From Mycolicibacterium vinylchloridicum (GTDB lineage Bacteria > Actinomycetota > Actinomycetes > Mycobacteriales > Mycobacteriaceae): a stretch of DNA of 64,000 bases. Below are positions 1 through 8,409 of this stretch, piece by piece. The stretch is taken from positions 79,102 through 143,101 of the forward strand of contig NZ_JACBJQ010000016.1 in NCBI RefSeq assembly GCF_013404075.1, written 5' to 3'. The translations under genes were made by a program, and so were the position numbers. The notes below the pieces were generated by a model that was given only the letters and a program-made list of their open reading frames with translations, ran no database searches and was not told the DNA's origin. Each line of letters starts with the position of its first letter. Position 1 is the stretch's first letter.

Positions 1-94
1 ATGGTTCTTCTTGGTACAGCGCCGCGATCCCGCCGGCTTCGCCGAATGGATTCGATTGCGGCGCTTGGGCAGGCGGGAAAGGTTCAACCGATGA
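1..94 (+). CDS. glfT1: 3' end of a glycosyltransferase, probably GlfT1 (partial)
   Basis: Reading from base 2, an open frame gives about 30 residues beginning WFFLVQRRDPAGFAEW and ending RERFNR before TGA at 92-94. The TGA overlaps the ATG of the next gene in an ATGA junction, the translational-coupling arrangement seen repeatedly in this locus. In M. tuberculosis the gene directly before the Wzm-type permease is Rv3782, the galactofuranosyltransferase that adds the first galactofuranose residues to the linker lipid. The identification as GlfT1 is inferred from position and the basic, aromatic tail; the catalytic part lies outside the window. Confidence 0.55.
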   Translation, partial: WFFLVQRRDPAGFAEWIRLRRLGRRERFNR

Positions 95-921
95 CATTCA
101 CCGATGCCGCCGCTCAGTCGAAGACGTTCACCCGGGCGTGGGGCGACCTGCGCGACGGGTATCACAAGCGCGAACTGTGGCTGCACCTGGGCTGGCAGGA
201 CATCAAGCAGAAGTACCGCCGCTCGGTGCTCGGCCCGTTCTGGATCACCATCGCCACCGGGACCACCGCCGTCGCGATGGGTGGGCTGTACTCGCAGCTG
301 TTCCACCTCCAGCTGTCCGAGCATCTGCCGTATGTGACGCTGGGGCTGATCATCTGGAACATGATCAACGCCGCGATTCTCGAGGGTGCCGATGTGTTCA
401 TCGCGAACGAGGGCTTGATCAAACAGCTTCCGACGCCGCTGAGCGTGCATGTCTACCGGTTGGTGTGGCGGCAGATGATTCTGTTCGGGCACAACATCGT
501 GATCTACGTGATCATCGCGATCATCTTCCCGAAACCGTGGTCGTGGGCGGACTTGGCGGCCATCCCGGCGTTGTTGCTGATCATGCTCAACTGCGTGTGG
601 GTGTCGTTCTGCTTCGGCATCCTGGCCACCCGCTACCGCGACATCGGACCGCTGCTGTTCTCGATCGTGCAGCTGCTGTTCTTCATGACGCCGATCATCT
701 GGAACGACGACACGTTGCGACAGCAGGGTGCCGGCCAATGGGCGACGATCATCGAATTGAACCCGCTGCTGCACTATCTCGACATCCTGCGCGCTCCCCT
801 GCTTGGCGCCGACCAGCACTGGCGGCATTGGGCGGTCGTGATCGGGCTGACGGTGATCGGTTGGCTGGTGGCCGCATTCGCGCTGCGGCAGTACCGAGCG
901 CGCGTGCCGTACTGGGTCTAG
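91..921 (+). CDS. wzm: ABC transporter permease, galactan exporter Wzm (Rv3783 type)
   Basis: A 276-residue inner-membrane protein of the ABC-2 polysaccharide-export family. In mycobacteria the Wzm/Wzt pair is thought to move lipid-linked galactan across the membrane before arabinan is added. The N-terminus (MTFTDAAAQSKTF, then RELWLHLGWQDIKQKYRRSVLGPFW) matches the Rv3783 type, with an amphipathic LGWQDIKQKYRRS stretch before the first membrane helix. About six hydrophobic segments follow, around residues 35-60, 75-95, 120-150, 155-180, 190-215 and 240-260. The frame stays open upstream to base 1, but the ATG at 91 is preferred: it overlaps the upstream stop, follows a GGGAAAGG ribosome-binding sequence, and gives the expected family length. 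The ATPase partner is not in the window. Confidence 0.9.
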   Translation: MTFTDAAAQSKTFTRAWGDLRDGYHKRELWLHLGWQDIKQKYRRSVLGPFWITIATGTTAVAMGGLYSQLFHLQLSEHLPYVTLGLIIWNMINAAILEGADVFIANEGLIKQLPTPLSVHVYRLVWRQMILFGHNIVIYVIIAIIFPKPWSWADLAAIPALLLIMLNCVWVSFCFGILATRYRDIGPLLFSIVQLLFFMTPIIWNDDTLRQQGAGQWATIIELNPLLHYLDILRAPLLGADQHWRHWAVVIGLTVIGWLVAAFALRQYRARVPYWV

Positions 922-1042
922 GGTCTAGCCGGGTGACCGACCACGCACTGGAGTGGGCCCTGGAGCATGCCGACACCGGGCGGCACGGTCGATACACCGC
1001 GTGACCAGGGGTGACGCGTCCTGTCGGGGGGTTGATCTAGAC

Positions 1043-1058
1043 TCGAACATATGTTCGA
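1043..1058. promoter_or_regulatory. Perfect mycobacterial SOS box (LexA operator)
   Basis: The 16 bases TCGAACATATGTTCGA form a perfect palindrome and fit the mycobacterial LexA consensus TCGAAC-N4-GTTCGA exactly. The second half-site contains the ATG (1051) of the following 13E12-family reading frame, so bound LexA would block transcription very near or at the start codon. Several 13E12 genes in M. tuberculosis are known members of the LexA regulon. Induction here is inferred from the site alone. Confidence 0.85.
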
Positions 1059-1263
1059 TGAACAGATCGTGTCGCAGACCCCTGCCGAGCTGCTAGCCGC
1101 GATCGCCGAGTTCGACCGACGTGAAAAAGAAGCAGCGGCGCTGCAGTTGGTGCTGCTTGGAGAGTTGGTGCGGCGATGGTTCAACGACATATCGCTTGAG
1201 ATTCAAGGCACTGCGCTGCCGGCATACTCGTCGTACGGACCGACGGCTGGACGCGATAGATGA
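1051..1263 (+). CDS. Short 13E12-family N-terminal fragment
   Basis: A 70-residue frame starting in the SOS box (MFDEQIVSQTPAELLAAIAEFDRREKEAAALQLVLLGELVRRW) looks like the N-terminal helix region of a DUF222/13E12 protein. It ends after 70 residues with unrelated-looking sequence. Its stop overlaps the ATG of the full-length 13E12 gene downstream (ATGA at 1260-1263). The downstream protein has its own equivalent N-terminal helices, so this is not simply a missing N-terminus. It may be a leftover of a second 13E12 copy after recombination, or a leader that couples translation to the next gene. No independent function can be assigned. Confidence 0.5.
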   Translation: MFDEQIVSQTPAELLAAIAEFDRREKEAAALQLVLLGELVRRWFNDISLEIQGTALPAYSSYGPTAGRDR

Positions 1264-2705
1264 GCGATGCAGCGGCGGTCGCGGTGGCCGCGATCGAGAG
1301 CGGTGCCCGCATGGCGGCCCAAGGTGAGGGGCGTCGGCTGGCGGGGATCGCGGACTTGGTGCGATTGCGCTGTTCTGGTGAGGAGCATGCGTGGTGGGCC
1401 TGTGATGACTGGGATGCGACGGCCGCTGAAATCTCGGCCATTCTCGGTGTGACGCACGGTCGGGCATCAGCGCACATGAATCTGGCGTTGTCGCTATGCG
1501 ACCGGCTACCTCGAGTGAATGCGTTGTTGATGGCGGGATCGCTGAGTTACCGGGTGTGCGAGGCGATCGTGAGTCGCACCGACCTCATCGGTGACCTGGA
1601 GACATTGGCGTTGGTTGATGCTGCGATCGCCGAGCACGCAGTCTCCTGGGGTCCGATGTCGGCTCTGAAACTGCAGCGCGCCATTGATTTTTGGGTCGAT
1701 CGCTATGACCCGGGTGCGCTGCGACAGGCCCAGTCCCGAGCCCGGGATCGTGAGATCGGCATCGGCAGCCCGGTGGGCGGAGTGGCCGAGATTTGGGGCC
1801 GGTTGCAGGCCGCTGATGCCGCGGTGCTGGACCGAAAGCTCACCCAGATGGCGCATTCGGTGTGTGAGGACGATCCGCGCACGATCGGGCAACGCCGCTC
1901 CGACGCCATGGGAGCCATCGCCGCTGGCTCGGATCATCTGGCATGCCTCTGCGGGAACTCTGAATGCCCCGCCGTCGGCGAGGACGCGCGGGCAGCCAAT
2001 GTAGTCGTCCATGTGGTCGCTGACGCCGATATTCTCGACGCTGCAACGAATCCGGCGATGCACGGAGAGAAGCCCGACCCGCAACCGCAACCCGAGACGG
2101 AGCCAAAGAAGCCTGTCGCCGGTGGGGTGTTGACCGGCCACCGGGGCATCGTGCCGGCACCGTTGCTGGCCGAACTCATTCGCGCGGGCGCGAGGGTGCG
2201 GCCGCTCCGCCGCCCGGGTGCGGAGCCTGAACCGCAGTATCGGCCCTCGACGGCGTTGGATGAGTTCGTCCGGCTGCGCGATATGACGTGCCGGTTCCCG
2301 AACTGCGATATGCCGGCCGAGTATTGCGATGTGGACCATACGATCCCGTGGCCCTGGGGTCCCACCCATGCCTCGAACCTGGCTTGCAAATGTCGAAAGC
2401 ACCACCTGCTCAAGACCTTCTGGGCCGGCTGGGGCGATGAACAGCATCCTGACGGCACCATCACCTGGACGTCGCCAACGGGTAGAACCTATCGCACTCA
2501 GCCCGGCAGCCGATTCTTCCTGCCGCAGTGGAATGTCACCACCGCCACCCTGCCCGCACCGGTCGGGCAACCTCCACCGACCATCGGCATCATGATGCCG
2601 ACTCGGCGAAAAATCCGGGCCGCCCAACGCGCCTACCGCATCGCGGCAGAACGCAAACTCAACGACGCCCGCGTCGCCGAACGCAACAAACCGCCACCAT
2701 TCTGA
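1260..2705 (+). CDS. 13E12 repeat family protein, DUF222 plus HNH endonuclease domain
   Basis: A 481-residue protein of the actinobacterial 13E12 family. Residues about 1-250 form the helical DUF222 domain. A charged, proline-rich linker around 250-290 (PDPQPQPETEPKKP) leads to a C-terminal HNH nuclease domain at about 335-395, with CRFPNC, DVDHTIPW, NLACKCRKHH and K residues visible. The two CxxC-type pairs and the DVDH/HH histidines are the expected zinc and catalytic residues. HNH nucleases cut DNA, but the cellular role of 13E12 proteins is not settled; they are repeated, mobile-looking genes. The upstream SOS box predicts DNA-damage induction of this gene together with the 70-residue frame it overlaps. 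Confidence 0.85.
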   Translation: MSDAAAVAVAAIESGARMAAQGEGRRLAGIADLVRLRCSGEEHAWWACDDWDATAAEISAILGVTHGRASAHMNLALSLCDRLPRVNALLMAGSLSYRVCEAIVSRTDLIGDLETLALVDAAIAEHAVSWGPMSALKLQRAIDFWVDRYDPGALRQAQSRARDREIGIGSPVGGVAEIWGRLQAADAAVLDRKLTQMAHSVCEDDPRTIGQRRSDAMGAIAAGSDHLACLCGNSECPAVGEDARAANVVVHVVADADILDAATNPAMHGEKPDPQPQPETEPKKPVAGGVLTGHRGIVPAPLLAELIRAGARVRPLRRPGAEPEPQYRPSTALDEFVRLRDMTCRFPNCDMPAEYCDVDHTIPWPWGPTHASNLACKCRKHHLLKTFWAGWGDEQHPDGTITWTSPTGRTYRTQPGSRFFLPQWNVTTATLPAPVGQPPPTIGIMMPTRRKIRAAQRAYRIAAERKLNDARVAERNKPPPF

Positions 2706-2809
2706 TATGCGGCGGCGTCTGGAGTTGCCGCGTCGTCCTGCTTCTGCGAGCCTCGAAGGAGCATCGACGACAGCGGCGCCGTCCCGACCGTCCTGAAGAA
2801 GGCACCGCC

Positions 2810-4057
2810 ATGACGTCGACACTGAACGCCCCCACTCATCCACGGTCGGATGCGTTGCTGCAGCGCGCACAACAAGTGATCCCCAATGGGATGTACGGTC
2901 ACCAGAACGCGCGCGGATTATGGCCGGGTGCACCACAATTCGTCTCGCGAACGGCGGGGTCGCGGATCTGGGATGCCGACGGGCACGAGTACATCGACCT
3001 GCTCTGCTCGTGGGGACCGATCATTCACGGCTACCAACATCCGCGTATCGAAGAAGCCGTCAGCAGGCAGCGCCTGATCTGCGACACCGCCAACGGCCCT
3101 TCCGAACACTTCGTGGCCCTGGCCGAGAAACTCGTCGACGTGGTCGAGCATGCCGACTGGGCGATGTTCGCCAAGAACGGCTCCGACGTCACGACGCTGT
3201 GCCTGACGATCGCCCGGGCACATACCGGACGGTCGGTGATCCTGGTCGAGGAAGGTACCTATCACGGCGCCCTGCCGTGGTGTAACCCCGACAAGACGGG
3301 GGTGCTCCCGTCGGACCGCGCCGGCCTGGCGTACTACACCTACAACGACCTGGCCGGCGTCGAGAAACTGGTCGCCGAGCACGCTGGCAACGTGGCCGGC
3401 ATCATCGTCGCACCGTTCCGACACGACCCGGCCGGCTCGGATCTGGAGATGGTGGATCCTGCGTTCGCGCAAGGCCTGCGACGAATCTGCGACGAACACG
3501 GCGCTGCCCTCATCCTCGACGAGGTCCGCACCGGATTCCGGATGTCGTTCGGTGGCAGCTGGGAACAGTACGGCGTGCGTCCCGACCTTTCCTCGTGGAG
3601 CAAGGCGATCGGCAACGGCTACCCGATCGCCGCGGTGCTGGGCTCCGAACCATTCCGGGAAGCGGCCGGATCCTTCTTTGTCACCGGCACTTTCTGGTTC
3701 TCGGCGGTGCCGATGGTGGCCGCGCTCACCTCGATCGAGCTACTCGAGGGACTCGAGGGAATCACCCACATGTTCGCGCGTGGCACCCAACTCGTGTCGG
3801 GCCTACGCGAGCAGGCCGCCTCCTACTCGCTCCCGGTGAACATCACCGGGCCGGTCACCATGCCTTACCTGTCGTTCGCCGGCGAGACCGACCATCAGCT
3901 CACGCTGGCCTGGGCAGCCGAGTGCGCTGCCCGCGGGGTCTTCGTGCATCCCAAGCACAACTGGTTCATGTCGACGGCCTTGACTCCCGCCGACATCGAC
4001 ACCGTGCTGATCGCCACTGAGGCCGCATTCAGCGAAGTAGCGAGGCAGTACTTCTAG
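2810..4057 (+). CDS. Class III aminotransferase, glutamate-1-semialdehyde aminomutase-like
   Basis: A 415-residue PLP enzyme. Visible family features are the HPRxxxA and MYGHQN N-terminal regions, NGSDVTTLCLTIARAHTG for phosphate binding, the DEVRTGFRMSFGG motif with the PLP-contacting Asp, and the Schiff-base lysine in SWSKAIGNGYPIAAV. The family moves or transfers amino groups on small amino acids or sugars; the substrate cannot be read from sequence. It is not the housekeeping HemL, which is normally encoded elsewhere, so a specialised role is likelier. A longer frame runs upstream to 2528 but overlaps the HNH gene in another frame. The ATG at 2810 has AAGAAGG eight bases upstream and gives the normal length. 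Its stop shares CTAG with the convergent gene. Confidence 0.8.
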   Translation: MTSTLNAPTHPRSDALLQRAQQVIPNGMYGHQNARGLWPGAPQFVSRTAGSRIWDADGHEYIDLLCSWGPIIHGYQHPRIEEAVSRQRLICDTANGPSEHFVALAEKLVDVVEHADWAMFAKNGSDVTTLCLTIARAHTGRSVILVEEGTYHGALPWCNPDKTGVLPSDRAGLAYYTYNDLAGVEKLVAEHAGNVAGIIVAPFRHDPAGSDLEMVDPAFAQGLRRICDEHGAALILDEVRTGFRMSFGGSWEQYGVRPDLSSWSKAIGNGYPIAAVLGSEPFREAAGSFFVTGTFWFSAVPMVAALTSIELLEGLEGITHMFARGTQLVSGLREQAASYSLPVNITGPVTMPYLSFAGETDHQLTLAWAAECAARGVFVHPKHNWFMSTALTPADIDTVLIATEAAFSEVARQYF

Positions 4058-4488
4058 CCGGGGTATGACCCGTGGTCAGGCTCCGGCCCGAAGACAAATC
4101 GCCTGCCGGACAGTTCATTTGGAGTTATGCGCACAAAGCGCAACTTCTCGGTGGCGACCCACGGCAACAGTTGCGCACGTTCGGCTTCGTGGATGTCATC
4201 GGACGCCGTCAACACCTGGGCGGTGCCGCGGATGATGACACTCCAACCCCCGACGACGTTATGGTCGTCGACTTCGAAGAGCACCTTGTCGTTCATCACC
4301 GTACCGAAGAGCTTGGTGCCCTCCGCCGTTCGGAAGAGGACCGTATGAGACTGTGTCACGAAGTTGACCGGGAAGATCTCGGGCTCACCGCCAACGTTCG
4401 TCACCAGCCGGCCCAGCGCGACACTCTTCAACAAATCCCAGCACTCGTTATCACTGAGGACCGTGATCGGCTCCTGTTCGCCTGTCAT
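4054..4488 (-). CDS. Pyridoxamine 5'-phosphate oxidase-fold flavin/F420-type protein
   Basis: A 144-residue small split-barrel protein. The pattern LSDNECWDLLKSVALGRLVTNVGGEPEIFPVNFV near the N-terminus, followed by a TEGTKL turn and FEVDDHNVVGGWSVIIRGTA, is typical of PNPOx-like proteins that bind FMN or F420. In mycobacteria many such proteins are redox enzymes or cofactor-binding proteins of unknown substrate. The ATG at 4488 is chosen because AGGGAAGA lies just upstream; an in-frame TTG at 4509 would add seven residues that overlap that ribosome-binding sequence. Its stop codon shares four bases with the stop of the convergent aminotransferase gene. Confidence 0.7.
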   Translation of the reverse strand: MTGEQEPITVLSDNECWDLLKSVALGRLVTNVGGEPEIFPVNFVTQSHTVLFRTAEGTKLFGTVMNDKVLFEVDDHNVVGGWSVIIRGTAQVLTASDDIHEAERAQLLPWVATEKLRFVRITPNELSGRRFVFGPEPDHGSYPG

Positions 4489-4553
4489 AGGCAGATCTTC
4501 CCTCGGCAAGAACTCGCGCGCATAGGGTCCAACGGCCCACGAGACGGGGCCGT

Positions 4554-5192
4554 TCAGTCAGTCAGCGTTGCCAGCTCGGCGCGTAGATTGCCCTGAGCGG
4601 GCGCTTCCCACTGGCGGCGGGCGTACGCGGTGCGGAACACTCCTGGCCCACCCAGCAGAGCGACCAACACCTGCACACGCCCGCGGCGGAACACCTCATC
4701 CGGCACGTGGCCGTACTCGGCGCGGATCGCGGCGGTATTGCGCTCGTAGTGCTCCCTCGACACAGCCAGCGCCGCCAGGTCCGCGTCGGAGAGAACCTCC
4801 CCGTTGTGGTCGCCCGGCGCGGGATCATGCGTGATCGTCATCCGTACCAACCGAGCCACCTCGTCGACCAGTTGCGGCTCGATCTCCAACCGCGACAGGT
4901 CCTGCTCGGCGCGGCGGGCACTGCGTTCCTCGTCGTCGGGAAGGCCGTGATACACCGCGTCGTGATACCAGGCCGCCAGGCGGACGGCGTCCGCGTCGTC
5001 GGCGAATTCGGCCAGCTCCTCGACGTGGTGGAGGATGCCGCGCAGATGCTCGACCGAGTGATAGCGGCGGTGCGGTTCAGACCAGGACGCGACCAGGTCG
5101 CGGCCGACCGCGGCCACCGCCGGGTTGTCGGTGTGCCGGGACATCAACGTCGCCCAGGCGTCAACCAGATCCTGCACATGACCATGGTGCAC
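4554..5192 (-). CDS. HD-domain metal-dependent phosphohydrolase-like protein
   Basis: A 212-residue protein resembling predicted HD-superfamily hydrolases. The metal-binding residues appear as the RYHSVEHL histidines near residue 40, HDAVYH near 75 and the ITHDP motif near 120; the HD pair is in WYHDAVYHG. Such enzymes hydrolyse phosphate esters of nucleotides or other small molecules, but the substrate is unknown here. The start is a GTG at 5192 without a clear ribosome-binding site; an in-frame GTG at 5177 (MQDLVDAW) is possible. It is divergent from the GtrA-like gene 47 bases away. Confidence 0.75.
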   Translation of the reverse strand: MHHGHVQDLVDAWATLMSRHTDNPAVAAVGRDLVASWSEPHRRYHSVEHLRGILHHVEELAEFADDADAVRLAAWYHDAVYHGLPDDEERSARRAEQDLSRLEIEPQLVDEVARLVRMTITHDPAPGDHNGEVLSDADLAALAVSREHYERNTAAIRAEYGHVPDEVFRRGRVQVLVALLGGPGVFRTAYARRQWEAPAQGNLRAELATLTD

Positions 5193-5239
5193 CGCGGTCT
5201 GACAGGTAGGCGAGCCGGGCTGATAAGTAAGCTTCCGGC

Positions 5240-5653
5240 GTGGCCGAATTAGCCCCGTCGAGTCCCCTGAGCCTCAAGACCCAGGTGGTGCGCTTCATCG
5301 TCACCGGCGGGCTGTCGGCGATCGTCGACTTCGGCCTCTATGTGCTGCTCTACAAGGTGGGCGGCGTCCAGGTCGACATCGCCAAGGCCATCAGCTTCGT
5401 CGTCGGCACCATCACCGCCTACCTGATCAACCGACGCTGGACGTTCCAGGCCCCGCCCAGCCGGTCCCGCTTCCTGGCCGTGATGGCGCTCTACGCGCTG
5501 ACCTTCGCCGTACAGGTGGGGCTGAACCACTTCAGCCTCCACCTGATGCACTACCGCCCGTGGGCAGTGCCGGTCGCATTCGTCATTGCTCAGGGCACGG
5601 CGACGGTGATCAACTTCATCGTGCAGCGGGTGTGGATCTTTCGGCTGCGCTGA
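5240..5653 (+). CDS. GtrA-like membrane protein (Rv3789 type)
   Basis: A 137-residue GtrA-family protein with four transmembrane helices at about 15-40, 45-65, 80-100 and 110-132. The [20 protein letters not shown] and [10 protein letters not shown] motifs match Rv3789. That protein was first proposed to flip decaprenyl-phosphoryl-arabinose and later shown to bind and anchor AftA. In M. tuberculosis it directly precedes dprE1; here about 3.2 kb of other genes separate the two. The start at 5240 gives a slightly longer N-terminus ([11 protein letters not shown]) than Rv3789. Confidence 0.88.
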   Translation: MAELAPSSPLSLKTQVVRFIVTGGLSAIVDFGLYVLLYKVGGVQVDIAKAISFVVGTITAYLINRRWTFQAPPSRSRFLAVMALYALTFAVQVGLNHFSLHLMHYRPWAVPVAFVIAQGTATVINFIVQRVWIFRLR

Positions 5654-5666
5654 TGGGGGTGAGGTC

Positions 5667-6098
5667 ATGTACATCGCCGACTGGGAAGACGTGAAGGAAG
5701 GCCTCATCCTCGAGGGCCTGATGGATTTGATCTCCCTCGGTTGGGTGCATGGTGAGTTCTTCGGCCCGGACAGCACCCAAGCTCCGCCACCTGCGCACAT
5801 TCAGAAGATGACCCTACGAATGATCCGGGAGTTGGTCAGCGAGGGTCTCTTCGTACTAGGCATCCCCAACCCCACCAAAGCCGATCCGGCCGGGTTCGAT
5901 GAATGGGATGTGCCGCTCGACGAGGCGATGGCCAAGATCGATAAGACCTATGTCGACAACTACGACGACCGGCACAGTTGGGACTCGATGGTGTGGTTGA
6001 CCCACACCGCAAAGGGCGAAAAGCTAGCGCTGGAAATCTACCGTCAGGACTATCCAGAAGGGCCAACCTGGCCGGGTTGGAAGCCACGATTTAACTGA
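5667..6098 (+). CDS. Uncharacterised protein, paralogue A flanking the toxin cassette
   Basis: A 143-residue soluble acidic protein with GAGGTC just before its ATG. It is clearly related to the gene at 8410-8820. Shared blocks are the LEGLMD-IS-G region, LTLRMIR-LV-EGLFVLG-P, WDVPLDEAMA-I, Y-DN-DDR and the KG---LAL tail; about half the residues are identical by eye. No known domain is recognised. Its place beside an ESX toxin-like cassette, and the matching copy at the other end, suggest a role with that cassette, such as immunity. This is inference. Its 3' end overlaps the convergent minus-strand gene by 49 bases. Confidence 0.7.
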   Translation: MYIADWEDVKEGLILEGLMDLISLGWVHGEFFGPDSTQAPPPAHIQKMTLRMIRELVSEGLFVLGIPNPTKADPAGFDEWDVPLDEAMAKIDKTYVDNYDDRHSWDSMVWLTHTAKGEKLALEIYRQDYPEGPTWPGWKPRFN

Positions 6099-6676
6099 CT
6101 AAATGCGACCGCCACGGAGTGGCTGAGTTCTCTTATATCGGAACGTAGTTGGGCGCGTCGCTGAGTGACCGTGAACACGCTGTGCTCGATCAGCCGACCA
6201 CAGCCAGCTTCCTGCGAACCAGCAACATACGTGCTGAACTGTGCCCACATCCGCAACCCAACAGCAGTGACGTATCCGGTGCTACGCACGGCCCATGCCT
6301 CCGGCTGTTCCGAGACGGTGAGGTTTCGGATCGTGATCCCGGAAGCACCCAAAGCGTTCAACGTGCAGGACGCATTCGCGGTCCCAAGCTCGCGAGGGAC
6401 GATCCCGGTAAAGCCGAACGCAGCCAACGTGTCACAGCCTTGCCAGCCACCACGCGAGCGATGACCAGTGACCAGTACTCGCACCGGTTGAGCCACATTG
6501 ACACCGGCAGATGCAATGAGCCAACCCGTCGGAACGGTCAGTGATTCGGCGCTAGCGGAAAGCACGTCGTGGACGGCGAGCGGCCGATAATCGGCCACCG
6601 CGCCGGCGATGATATCGCCGAGAGACATTGCAGCGGTTAGATGTTGGCGTTCATATAGCGACTGTTTCATGATCAT
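6050..6676 (-). CDS. Uncharacterised partner of the ESX toxin-like gene
   Basis: A 208-residue protein whose ATG overlaps the stop of the toxin-like gene (ATGA at 6673-6676), so the two are translated together. The middle (SLTVPTGWLIASAG, GGWQGCDTLAAFGFTG, ANASCTLNALG) faintly recalls the LpqN-type fold of mycobacterial lipoproteins, but there is no lipobox or signal peptide and the resemblance is weak. Three cysteines are present. Position suggests an immunity protein, chaperone or co-secreted partner. Base composition here is lower in GC than in the flanking arabinan genes, consistent with recent acquisition. Confidence 0.6.
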   Translation of the reverse strand: MIMKQSLYERQHLTAAMSLGDIIAGAVADYRPLAVHDVLSASAESLTVPTGWLIASAGVNVAQPVRVLVTGHRSRGGWQGCDTLAAFGFTGIVPRELGTANASCTLNALGASGITIRNLTVSEQPEAWAVRSTGYVTAVGLRMWAQFSTYVAGSQEAGCGRLIEHSVFTVTQRRAQLRSDIRELSHSVAVAFSQLNRGFQPGQVGPSG

Positions 6677-8018
6677 CGCGCAATCTGTCCGCTTGGCGTC
6701 ACGCCGCCCGCGATCAAGCCGCCAATGATTGCGATCCCTCCGAGTACGATGGCGCCACCGGTTTTGCCCGCTTCGGCGAGGTCATGTCCCAGCTCGGGGA
6801 GCAACGCTGGACCGGGTGAAGCGGGAGCGGGCGCCGGAACGTCCGGAACAGCGACGCCGGGCATGATGGCCGGGGGCTGGACTGGCGTGTAAAAGCCTGG
6901 CGTGGACGGGTTTTGCAGCCAGGGCGGCAAGCCGTTGGGTTCGAATATCCCGGTCGGCGGAAGCCCCACGGGTGCGTGGTTGGTCTGTGTTGGCGGAAGT
7001 GGCAGCGGTGCCGGATGCCCGGTCGGCGGAAGCTCGGGCGGGACTCCAATTGAGGGGAAGTAGGGCTTGTACGGCGTGTGGACCTTCTTGTACTCACCGT
7101 CCGGATACCAGACGTCGATGGTGTCGCCCCACCCTTTGCCGCTTTGGTGCCAGCCGATCTTGGTTCCATCAGGAAGCCTCCGAACGGGACCTTCGAAGGT
7201 GGAACTCCCTTGCGTATCGGTGGCGTTGCGGGTTAGGTATTCCCACAGCTGTCGCATCGATCCCTCGTCCCAGACTTCCTTAACTTCTGGGTTGGTGCCA
7301 ACCCCGTTCGGCCCCCGCTTGCCACCGTTCTGTAGCGGGTCAAGAGCCCGTTTGACATCGTCGGCATTGTTGACGGGCGGCATGGGTCCGGGCGGCGGGT
7401 CTGGTGGCGGCGGTTGGGGTGGCGCCTCCTTGATGGTGTGGTAATCGACGGCTTGAATTGTTGGTTTGCCCTCGGCGCCATCACTTTCGGGGAAACGAAC
7501 GGCGTCCACGCCCGCCGCCGCGGTGGTGATCTTGGCGGCAATCTGCTGGTCGGTGGCGATCAACTCTGCCACTCGGGCACGAATGTCGGCTGCCAATGAC
7601 TGCGCCTGCGCTTGCCGGGTGGCCATCATCGCAGCGCTAACCCGCTGACGGTCGGTGACCGAAAAGTCTTCTCCGACAGAGAATCCCGCATTTTCCGCGG
7701 CGCTGACGGCAGCGAGCGCATTCCGCTTGGCGGCTTGAATCTCGGTTGCGCCCTTGCAGGCAATCGCCGAAGCTTGGTGGAGCTGGTCGGCCACACCAAT
7801 GACTATGAGCCGATCGGAATATGCCCGGTGCTGGGCGGCCTCTGCGGCTTCCCCTTCCCACAGCGACCCCCCGGGCAAGACATCTGGGTGCCGACATGAG
7901 TGAACGCGTCCTCCCACACCGTGGCGGTGTTCGTCCATTGGGTGGCCGCCGTCGTCAGGTGCTCGCTGTCCCAGGCCTGCACCTGCGACAAGGTTGGAGC
8001 TGACAGGACGGCGGGCAC
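6673..8018 (-). pseudogene. WXG-type ESX-secreted toxin-like protein, frameshifted near the N-terminus
   Basis: The frame opens at GTG 8018, directly after the EspC-like stop and behind GAGGTG. It encodes a WXG-like helical head (SQVQAWDSEHLTTAATQW, TATVWEDAFTHVG). It then shifts at the C6 run 7867-7872 and continues as PGGSLWEGEAAEAAQHRAYS in another frame. Adding one base to the run restores a single 448-residue protein. Next come a helical region to about residue 160, a proline-rich linker, a compact domain (about 225-300; RRLPDGTKIGWHQSGKGWGD, TIDVWYPDGEYKKVHTP), a second proline-rich stretch and a C-terminal glycine-rich membrane-like helix. This resembles mycobacterial type VII-secreted polymorphic toxins; the central domain is not assigned to a known activity. 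The frameshift may be real or an assembly error. Confidence 0.7.
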
Positions 8019-8306
8019 TTACACCTCCGTGGCCAGTCCGCGTAGCTGCGTCGCAGAGTTCGCTTCATGCACCGCGTATTCGGCGCTCGCCGCCGTCAGC
8101 TTCGCAGCCGTCGACTGCATGCGAGCTATCAGGGTCTGGGCCGCCACGCTCACGCCGGCGTACACAACACCGACTGCCGCCGCTGAGGGTTGTCCCGACG
8201 CACCCGACGGGGGCGGTACCGCTGTCGCTGCGACCTCAGCGGCCCGCGACTGGCAAGCAGCCGCGAGTGCCCGCAAACCAGCGGTGTTAACGTCCAGCAA
8301 ACCCAC
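8019..8306 (-). CDS. EspC-like small ESX secretion-associated protein
   Basis: A 95-residue helical, alanine-rich protein without cysteine or tryptophan-glycine motif (VNTAGLRALAAACQSRAAEV at the start, ending in SATQLRGLATEV). Size, composition and position before a WXG-type toxin-like gene match the EspC-like (PF10824-type) partners found with mycobacterial type VII substrates. The start is a GTG with GGAAAGG upstream; its TAA is immediately followed by the GTG of the next gene. It probably pairs with, or helps export, the downstream protein. No ESX membrane machinery is encoded nearby, so export would rely on a system elsewhere in the genome. Confidence 0.65.
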   Translation of the reverse strand: MGLLDVNTAGLRALAAACQSRAAEVAATAVPPPSGASGQPSAAAVGVVYAGVSVAAQTLIARMQSTAAKLTAASAEYAVHEANSATQLRGLATEV

Positions 8307-8409
8307 ATCGGCAGTCTAGGACCTTTCCGCATTCCGCGTATTCGGGTGACTTGCTCCACTGCTACGGCCGAGTAGTCTCGCGATATTGACCATAGAGCGG
8401 GGCGACTGC

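Noticed and set aside
1506..2936. 476-codon minus-strand frame over the 13E12 gene
   Set aside because: Composition is random-like and it conflicts with the HNH protein and the start of the aminotransferase gene, both clearly coding.
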